The translations under genes and the position numbers were made by a program. DNA of 7,558 bases, taken from contig JABJNS010000002.1 of the NCBI GenBank assembly GCA_018664745.1, positions 1-7,558 on the forward strand, in the 5' to 3' direction. This document shows positions 1-5,175 of the stretch, one piece after another. The DNA comes from Flavobacteriales bacterium (lineage in GTDB: Bacteria > Bacteroidota > Bacteroidia > Flavobacteriales > BACL11). The first letter of the stretch is position 1. The number at the start of each line of letters is the position of its first letter. A model generated the notes under the pieces. It saw only the letters and a list, made by a program, of their open reading frames with translations. It searched no databases and had not been told where the DNA came from.

Positions 1-739
1 CAGTTGCATTTGATCCCATTGCGTTAGTTGATAAGAAAAATACATTTCCATACCCACCACTAGCAATAACAACAGCATGTGCAGAATGCCTTTCTAATTC
101 TCCAGTTTCTAAATTTCTAGCAATAATCCCTCTTGCTTTTCCATTCACTTTCACCAATTCAACCATCTCATGACGATTATACATAGTAACTTTTCCTTTT
201 GCAATTTGTCTATTTAGTGCTGAATAAGCACCTAATAATAATTGCTGTCCTGTTTGTCCTTTTGCATAAAAAGTCCTAGAAACTAGCACTCCTCCAAATG
301 AACGATTATCCAAAAGCCCTCCATAATCTCTACCGAAAGGAACTCCTTGTGCTACACACTGGTCAATAATATTTCCTGAAACCTCTGCCAATCTGTGCAC
401 ATTTGCTTCTCTCGATCTGTAATCTCCTCCTTTTACTGTGTCGTAAAATAATCGATAAATAGAATCCCCATCATTTTGATAATTTTTTGCTGCATTAATT
501 CCTCCCTGTGCTGCAATAGAATGCGCTCTTCTTGGAGAATCTTGATAGCAAAATGATTTTACATTATATCCCATTTCAGCAAGTGATGCAGCTGCAGAAC
601 CACCAGCCAAACCTGTACCAACAACTATAATATCAATATTTCTTTTATTGGCAGGATTTACAAGATCAATCTTGTTTTTATGATTAGTCCATTTGTCTTT
701 TAATGGGCCTTCAGGTATTTTAGAATCTAAAACTGACAT
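1..739 (-). CDS. sdhA: Succinate dehydrogenase / fumarate reductase flavoprotein subunit, N-terminal part (C-terminus cut by left edge)
   Basis: Catalytic FAD subunit of respiratory complex II, which oxidises succinate to fumarate at the inner face of the cytoplasmic membrane and passes electrons to SdhB. I translated the minus strand from the ATG at 737-739; the frame stays open for 246 codons to the window edge, so about the last 60% is missing. A short N-terminal extension (starting MSVLDSKIPEGPL) typical of Bacteroidota SdhA precedes the dinucleotide fold IIVVGTGLAGG (residues 37-47). RRAHSIAAQGGINAAKN (70-86) holds His73, the expected site of covalent FAD attachment. FGGVLVSRTFYAKGQTGQ (148-165) is the conserved flavin/substrate region of the family, and ASGGYGNVF lies near the edge. 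It sits 19 bp after sdhC and is almost surely co-transcribed with it; sdhB is expected beyond position 1. Sequence alone does not separate succinate dehydrogenase from fumarate reductase, but the five-helix SdhC partner fits the menaquinone-linked Bacillus-type enzyme. Confidence 0.96.
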   Translation of the reverse strand, partial: MSVLDSKIPEGPLKDKWTNHKNKIDLVNPANKRNIDIIVVGTGLAGGSAAASLAEMGYNVKSFCYQDSPRRAHSIAAQGGINAAKNYQNDGDSIYRLFYDTVKGGDYRSREANVHRLAEVSGNIIDQCVAQGVPFGRDYGGLLDNRSFGGVLVSRTFYAKGQTGQQLLLGAYSALNRQIAKGKVTMYNRHEMVELVKVNGKARGIIARNLETGELERHSAHAVVIASGGYGNVFFLSTNAMGSNAT

Positions 740-758
740 AGTTTATATTTTTAATTTT

Positions 759-1427
759 TTAAAGCTGAGTGAAATAGTGAAACAATGCAATAAATACAAA
801 TCCAGCAGGAATAATAATTGCATATAAATTTCCTAACCTCTTAATTATTGGAGTATATTTATTGTGGTTAAATCCTGCTGATTGAAATGAAGATTGGAAA
901 CCATGTAATAAGTGTAAAGATAAAAACACAAAAGAAATACAGTAAATAATTACTCTTGTTAAGTCAATAAATTTATGTTGCAAATGAGGAAAGTATTTTG
1001 TTGGTTCATCCCATTTACCATCAATAAATTTATCTTTAATTTCTGGTAACCAGAAATCATAAAAATGTAATCCTAAAAATAACATAATCATTACTCCCGT
1101 AATTATCATGTTTCTACTCATCCAATTAGAGTTTTCTGAAGGTTTATCCATTGCATATTTAATAGGACGAGCAGCTTTGTTTTTGAAATCCAAATAAATC
1201 CCCATTCCTAAATGAAACAAAACACCAAATAATAATACAGGCTGCATTACAAATTGAATAAATCCATTTGTTCCCATAAAATGAGAAACTTCATTAAATA
1301 AATCAGCACTTATTACCGAAAACAGATTAATTACGAAATGCTGTGCCAAGAAAAATAACAAGAAAAAACCTGATAAGGCCATTAATACTTTTCTTCCTAC
1401 TGATGAATTTGATAATCCTTTACTCAT
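759..1427 (-). CDS. sdhC: Succinate dehydrogenase cytochrome b subunit (b558 / Bacillus-type SdhC)
   Basis: Membrane anchor of complex II that carries heme b and the quinone site and receives electrons from SdhB. The 222-residue protein has five hydrophobic segments at about 13-38, 59-80, 106-127, 155-178 and 200-220, the layout of the single-polypeptide, di-heme anchor of Bacillus-type succinate:menaquinone reductases. His30, His72, His121 and His172 (or His175) fall in the first four helices at spacings close to the four axial heme ligands known in B. subtilis SdhC, so two hemes are likely; this is inferred from spacing. The motif QHFVINLF (29-36) and the LHLLHGFQSSFQSAG stretch (171-185) are family hallmarks. 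The ATG at 1425-1427 gives the usual N-terminus with a short cytoplasmic lead (MSKGLSNSSVGRK). It is the first gene of the sdhCA(B) operon and has its own promoter candidate upstream at 1453-1483. Nothing looks truncated. Confidence 0.95.
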   Translation of the reverse strand: MSKGLSNSSVGRKVLMALSGFFLLFFLAQHFVINLFSVISADLFNEVSHFMGTNGFIQFVMQPVLLFGVLFHLGMGIYLDFKNKAARPIKYAMDKPSENSNWMSRNMIITGVMIMLFLGLHFYDFWLPEIKDKFIDGKWDEPTKYFPHLQHKFIDLTRVIIYCISFVFLSLHLLHGFQSSFQSAGFNHNKYTPIIKRLGNLYAIIIPAGFVFIALFHYFTQL

Positions 1428-1452
1428 TTTATTTTTTATAATAATTAAGTTG

Positions 1453-1483
1453 CAAATGTAACATTCAAAATGGAATTAAACAA
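1453..1483 (-). promoter_or_regulatory. Bacteroidota-type promoter for sdhCA
   Basis: Reading the minus strand, TTG (1483-1481) is followed after 20 bp by TACATTTG (1460-1453). This matches the Bacteroidota consensus of a TTG -33 element, a spacer of about 19-21 bp and a TAnnTTTG -7 element. The box ends 25 bp before the sdhC ATG, which gives a short A/T-rich leader of about 20 nt with no Shine-Dalgarno sequence, as is normal in this phylum. It is a sequence match only; no transcription start is known. Confidence 0.65.
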
Positions 1484-1528
1484 TAGCTTTTTTAATTCAG
1501 AATCATTATAGATAAGTCTTGTTTTTAC

Positions 1529-1536
1529 TACCTTTG
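1529..1536 (+). promoter_or_regulatory. Candidate -7 box for the pepP-like gene
   Basis: TACCTTTG matches the Bacteroidota -7 consensus TAnnTTTG exactly and lies 21 bp before the ATG at 1558, implying a leader of only about 15 nt. No good TTG -33 element is found 19-21 bp upstream; the only nearby TTG (1519-1521) is 7 bp away and too close. The promoter may therefore be weak, or need an activator. It shares a 130-bp intergenic region with the divergent sdhCA promoter. Confidence 0.45.
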
Positions 1537-1557
1537 ACCTTCTTATAAAAACACAAA

Positions 1558-2847
1558 ATGAAATACTTACCAATTGATATCCAACTATTTATAAATAATA
1601 GAGCCTTATTTTCAGCAAAATTAGCACCTAATACAATCGCTATTTTCAATGCAAATGATGTAATGCCAACCAATGCTGATGGCACTATGCCTTTTCGCCA
1701 AAACAATGATTTATTTTGGTTAAGCGGTGTGGATCAAGAGGAAAGTGTATTGGTGATTTTTCCAAATCATCCTGATGAATCTCAAAGAGAAATTTTATTT
1801 TTAAAAGAGACAAATGAGCTTATTGCTATTTGGGAAGGCGCAAAACTAACAAAAGAAGGCGCACTGAAAACTGCAGGCATAAAAACAGTTTATTGGCTAG
1901 AAGAATTAGATATTATATTGAAAGAGTTAGTTGAAAAAGCAGATGCTGTTTATCTAAATAAAAACATCCATAGCCGTGCTGCTTCAGAGGTAGAAACAAG
2001 AGATGATAGGTTTAGAAATAAAATTTCTGAACAATTTTCAGGAAAGGAAATAAAAGAAGTAGCTCCAATAATGCACGAATTAAGATCTATTAAATCAGAT
2101 TTTGAAATAAAGCTTATGCAAAACGCTTGTAACATTACTGAAAAAGGGGTAAGAAGAATTTTACCTTTCATTAAACCAGGAGTAATGGAATATGAAATTG
2201 AAGCTGAGTTGATGCATGAATTTCTAAGAAATCGCTCTAATGGATTTGCTTATCAACCTATTATTGGTTCTGGAGTTGACTCTTGTGTATTACACTATAT
2301 TGAAAACAATAAAGCCTGTAAAGATGGAGACATCTTACTCATGGACTTTGGTGCAGAATACGCTAATTACGCTTCCGACTTAACTAGAACTGTTCCTGTA
2401 AATGGAAGGTTTTCTGAAAGACAAAAAGCAGTCTATAATTCAGTATTACATGTAATGAAAGAGGCAACTAACATGTTACGCCCTGGAACAATTATTGCTG
2501 AATATCATAAAGAGGTAGGGAAAATGATGGAATCAGAATTAATTACTTTAGGGCTACTGGACAAGCATGATGTGCAAAAACAAGATCCTGCAAACCCATT
2601 ATTTAAGCAATATTTCATGCATGGAACTTCCCATTACTTAGGACTAGATGTACATGATGTTGGTGATTTTGCAGCACCAATGAAAGAAGGAATGGTATTT
2701 ACTTGCGAACCAGGGATTTACATTTTAGAAGAGGAATTAGGAATCCGATTAGAAAATGATGTGCTAGTTACAGCTGATAGGCCTTTTGATTTAATGGGTA
2801 ATATTCCTATTGAAGCTGAAGAGATAGAAGAATTGATGAATGGTTAA
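1558..2847 (+). CDS. pepP: Xaa-Pro aminopeptidase (aminopeptidase P, peptidase family M24B)
   Basis: Cytoplasmic metallopeptidase that removes an N-terminal residue preceding proline, used in peptide turnover. The 429 residues match the usual length (E. coli PepP is 441). An N-terminal AMP_N-type domain spans about 1-160 (DLFWLSGVDQEES near 51-63), followed by the pita-bread catalytic domain. All five metal ligands are visible: Asp263 (MDFGAEY), Asp274 (SDLTRT), His359 (HGTSHYLGLDVHD), Glu384 (TCEPGIY) and Glu399 (GIRLEND). The catalytic His246 (VLHYIEN) and His366 also align with family positions, so the enzyme should be active with two divalent metals, usually Mn. There is no signal peptide. 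The ATG is the first in frame and leaves the complete N-terminal domain. It appears monocistronic, with 23 bp to the convergent gene that follows. Prolidase is a less likely alternative, because the AMP_N domain and the HGTSHYLGLDVHD motif favour aminopeptidase P. Confidence 0.93.
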   Translation: MKYLPIDIQLFINNRALFSAKLAPNTIAIFNANDVMPTNADGTMPFRQNNDLFWLSGVDQEESVLVIFPNHPDESQREILFLKETNELIAIWEGAKLTKEGALKTAGIKTVYWLEELDIILKELVEKADAVYLNKNIHSRAASEVETRDDRFRNKISEQFSGKEIKEVAPIMHELRSIKSDFEIKLMQNACNITEKGVRRILPFIKPGVMEYEIEAELMHEFLRNRSNGFAYQPIIGSGVDSCVLHYIENNKACKDGDILLMDFGAEYANYASDLTRTVPVNGRFSERQKAVYNSVLHVMKEATNMLRPGTIIAEYHKEVGKMMESELITLGLLDKHDVQKQDPANPLFKQYFMHGTSHYLGLDVHDVGDFAAPMKEGMVFTCEPGIYILEEELGIRLENDVLVTADRPFDLMGNIPIEAEEIEELMNG

Positions 2848-2870
2848 ATCTTAGCCATCCAATGTTGATA

Positions 2871-3557
2871 TTAATGCTGAATTTGTAATTTATTTTGCAA
2901 TAAGGTTCCGTCTTCAAACTGAGCATTTATCAAATACATTCCACTTTCAATATTTGCAGTATTCAGTACATTGTTATCAAGTAAATAAGTATGCAACTCC
3001 TTTCCTAATAAATCAAAAATCTGCACTTGCACTATATTTTTACTGCTTTCAAAAGTAATTTGACTATTAGCTGGTTGAGGATAAAATTGCAATTTATTGG
3101 TGATTTCTTGATCAACTGATGACAGTGAACCAATTACAAATAAATCGTGATAAATATGTTGAGTAGTTTGAGTGACGGGAGAACTAACCTTTGGCCAAAT
3201 AACAACTATATTATCTCCAATTAGATAATGTTGTTGCGTAACCACCTCATACAGAAACCCAGGAACAAACGCCAAACTATCTCCAGGAGATATCACATTA
3301 GGGCCCTGTGCTCCAATTGCTCTCACATTTGTTAACCCTTGAGTCTGATTGTAACGACCAGCTTCAATTAAAACATTATCTGAAATAACTCCATTTCCTG
3401 TGTTTACTACCCAGCAGGAAAACCAGATTGTATCACCCATTGTTACTGTATCAGGAATATTAATTCCATTTTCACCAAATGACAGTAAAATACTCTGACC
3501 GCTAACACCAACTGATGCTAGTAAGAATAGACTAAAAATAAACCCTTTTAATTTCAT
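2871..3557 (-). CDS. Small secreted protein with T9SS type A C-terminal sorting domain
   Basis: A 228-residue exported protein of unknown specific function. Residues 1-20 form a Sec signal peptide (two Lys, a hydrophobic core FIFSLFLLASVG, likely cleavage after VSG before QS). Residues about 25-140 are a single beta-rich domain (DTVTMGDTIWFSCWVVNTGNG, PGDSLAFVPGF) that resembles CARDB/Ig-like adhesive folds; this resemblance is by eye and tentative. Residues about 155-228 are a Por secretion tail: FYPQPANSQITF (158-169), VQIFDLLGKELHT (178-190) and ESGMYLINAQFEDG (204-217). It should therefore cross the inner membrane by Sec and the outer membrane by T9SS, with the tail cleaved and the protein released or anchored to LPS. 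The usual YPNPA sorting motif here reads YPQPA. The gene is convergent with pepP and divergent from the TPR gene, with no obvious operon partner. Confidence 0.85.
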   Translation of the reverse strand: MKLKGFIFSLFLLASVGVSGQSILLSFGENGINIPDTVTMGDTIWFSCWVVNTGNGVISDNVLIEAGRYNQTQGLTNVRAIGAQGPNVISPGDSLAFVPGFLYEVVTQQHYLIGDNIVVIWPKVSSPVTQTTQHIYHDLFVIGSLSSVDQEITNKLQFYPQPANSQITFESSKNIVQVQIFDLLGKELHTYLLDNNVLNTANIESGMYLINAQFEDGTLLQNKLQIQH

Positions 3558-3561
3558 AGCA

Positions 3562-3569
3562 CAAGTATA
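3562..3569 (-). promoter_or_regulatory. Weak -7-like box before the small T9SS cargo gene
   Basis: On the minus strand TATACTTG differs from the TAnnTTTG consensus at one base. It lies only 4 bp before the ATG at 3557, so a start of transcription at the usual distance would give a nearly leaderless mRNA, and no TTG -33 element is present at the right spacing. It is listed as a possibility only. Confidence 0.2.
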
Positions 3570-3616
3570 CGGAAGAATTATAGTAGTTTTTCATATCTTC
3601 ATTACTATTTTATATA

Positions 3617-3624
3617 TATCTTAG
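3617..3624 (+). promoter_or_regulatory. Weak -7-like box before the TPR gene
   Basis: TATCTTAG matches seven of eight positions of TAnnTTTG and ends 17 bp before the ATG at 3642, a spacing like that of the pepP box. It lies within an alternating TA stretch (3611-3619) that would melt easily. I see no TTG about 20 bp upstream. Confidence 0.3.
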
Positions 3625-3641
3625 CCGTTCAAAATTCATAT

Positions 3642-5096
3642 ATGAACATTTTATTTGAAATAATCAACTCTTTAAACAAAGAGGAAAGTAGGTTTTACAA
3701 GCTTTTTGCAGGTCGTACAAATAGTGGGGATTTGCGCAAAGACATCCTTTTATTTGATTTTATTAAACAAAATGGAGAAGATTATGACGAACAAATAATT
3801 TCAGATGAATTATATCATGAAAACAAAAATAGTTTTTACCAATTAAAAAATAGACTTTATAAGGACTTAAACAAAAGTATGATGTTACAACATATGGGAA
3901 AGGAAAAAGATATTTTCATTCTCCATTTTGTATTATTAGCAAGAGTTTATAAAAGAAAAGGAAATGTTAAACTCTCCTTTCATTACTTAAAAAAAGCTGA
4001 AAAGGAAGCGGATAATATTGAAGCTTACGAACTACTTTCTATTATCTATTCTGAAATTTTAAAACTTTCCTATGATATGATTTCAATCAATGTAGAAAAA
4101 TACATTGAAAAGAAAAGAGAAAACAATGAGCGTCTAAATTGGGTACAGGAAATTGATTTATTACTAGCAGCTGTTTTATATAAAATCAAAACAGCTCAAA
4201 ATTTTTCAAAAAATGATGAGTCAGTAAATGAAGTGCTCCAAAAAACATTGAATAGCTTTTCTAAAAATGAAAAAATTCCAAAAAGCCCAAAATTTAGAAT
4301 AAAAGTATATCAAGTAGTGAGCAGAATTCTTTTACAACAACACGACTTTCATGCTTTAGAGGAATACCTTACTCACACTTTTGAAGAGTTTAATAATGAT
4401 AAGATCTTCACAAAATCAAATCATGAACAAAAGCTAACCATGCTAGCTTATTTAACTAACTGTTTATTTAAAACCCATAAATACAAACAATCATTAGAAT
4501 ATGCTGAAAAATTAAAAAACAGCATGAATGAATATGATGGATTCTTAAAAGATAAATTTTTATTTTACTACTATAATGCCCTAGTAATCAACTACTCATT
4601 ATCCAATAAGGACAAAGCTTTGGAAGTACTGAAAGAAGCAAAAAGAAATGATGTTATTCAACAACTCCCTACTTTCTCTGTTTTCATTTATTTGAATACT
4701 GCCCTTATTTATTATGATCAAGGAAAGCTTTCCTTAGCAGTAAAAAACTTATCTCGCCTTATCTTACAGGATGATTTTGTAAATATCGGAAAATCATTCC
4801 AGCTAAAAATTCATATTGCTGAACTGATTGTTCGTTTTGATTTGAACCAGACTGATGTTATTGACAGTAAGATAAAACACATTAAAAAAACATTTAAAGG
4901 TCTGCTGAAAGAAAACAACTTTAAAAGAGATAAACAATTGGTTGAGATTATTGATGCACTTATCTATTGTAATAACCTCAATCAAGACAAAAAACTTTTA
5001 AAGAAGATAACTGAACTAAGCACATCAATTGATAATGAACAAGCAGATGATATTGATGTTATCAACTATAATGTTTGGTTAAAGAGTTTGCTCTAA
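3642..5096 (+). CDS. Cytoplasmic TPR-like helical-repeat protein of unknown function
   Basis: A 484-residue, Lys/Glu/Asn-rich, almost wholly alpha-helical protein with no signal peptide and no membrane segment, so probably cytosolic. Residues 1-85 form a distinct head (SLNKEESRFYKLFAGR at 10-25, then ILLFDFI and FYQLKNRLYKDLNKSM at 65-80) that resembles a lineage-restricted N-terminus I associate with uncharacterised Bacteroidota proteins; this is recall, not a search. After it come helix-turn-helix pairs of TPR character, clearest at about 91-125 (ARVYKRKGNVKLSFHYLKKA), 262-295 (LTNCLFKTHKYKQSLEYAEKL), 305-335 and 347-379 (LNTALIYYDQGKLSLAVKNL). Such repeats normally bind protein partners; no enzyme motif is seen. 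The ATG follows a weak promoter-like box. The gene stands alone and ends 30 bp before a strong terminator. I cannot assign a function from the sequence or the neighbours. Confidence 0.85.
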   Translation: MNILFEIINSLNKEESRFYKLFAGRTNSGDLRKDILLFDFIKQNGEDYDEQIISDELYHENKNSFYQLKNRLYKDLNKSMMLQHMGKEKDIFILHFVLLARVYKRKGNVKLSFHYLKKAEKEADNIEAYELLSIIYSEILKLSYDMISINVEKYIEKKRENNERLNWVQEIDLLLAAVLYKIKTAQNFSKNDESVNEVLQKTLNSFSKNEKIPKSPKFRIKVYQVVSRILLQQHDFHALEEYLTHTFEEFNNDKIFTKSNHEQKLTMLAYLTNCLFKTHKYKQSLEYAEKLKNSMNEYDGFLKDKFLFYYYNALVINYSLSNKDKALEVLKEAKRNDVIQQLPTFSVFIYLNTALIYYDQGKLSLAVKNLSRLILQDDFVNIGKSFQLKIHIAELIVRFDLNQTDVIDSKIKHIKKTFKGLLKENNFKRDKQLVEIIDALIYCNNLNQDKKLLKKITELSTSIDNEQADDIDVINYNVWLKSLL

Positions 5097-5125
5097 AAAA
5101 TACAATTAATTTTCTTATAAAAACA

Positions 5126-5154
5126 AAAAAGGGAGCTACCACAGCTCCCTTTTT
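5126..5154. terminator. Bidirectional intrinsic terminator
   Basis: GGGAGCT (5131-5137) pairs with AGCTCCC (5143-5149) around the loop ACCAC. The stem is extended by A5126-A5130 pairing with T5150-T5154, giving a 12-bp stem. Each strand has a T run on its 3' side, so the element can stop both the plus-strand TPR gene (stop at 5096) and the minus-strand surface-protein gene (stop at 5176). Confidence 0.9.
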
Positions 5155-5175
5155 CAAACCAATTAACCACAGGTA

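Noticed and set aside
1..739. L-aspartate oxidase (NadB) or fumarate reductase as alternative identity for the flavoprotein
   Set aside because: The RRAHSIAAQGGINAAKN region, the N-terminal extension and adjacency to a Bacillus-type SdhC all favour the complex II flavoprotein; direction of the reaction (SdhA versus FrdA) remains open.
1506..1706. Minus-strand ORF of 66 codons over the pepP start region
   Set aside because: It overlaps the strongly supported pepP N-terminus in antisense and has no family features; a shadow ORF.
1950..2171. Minus-strand ORF of 73 codons inside pepP
   Set aside because: Antisense to conserved M24 coding sequence, with low-complexity hydrophobic translation; a shadow of the A/T-rich gene.
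3558..3641. Regulatory RNA or riboswitch in the 84-bp divergent intergenic region
   Set aside because: The stretch is too short and A/T-rich, and I see no strong hairpin; only weak promoter-like boxes are visible.
4803..4985. Minus-strand ORF of 60 codons inside the TPR gene
   Set aside because: Antisense to the TPR-like gene and without recognisable features.
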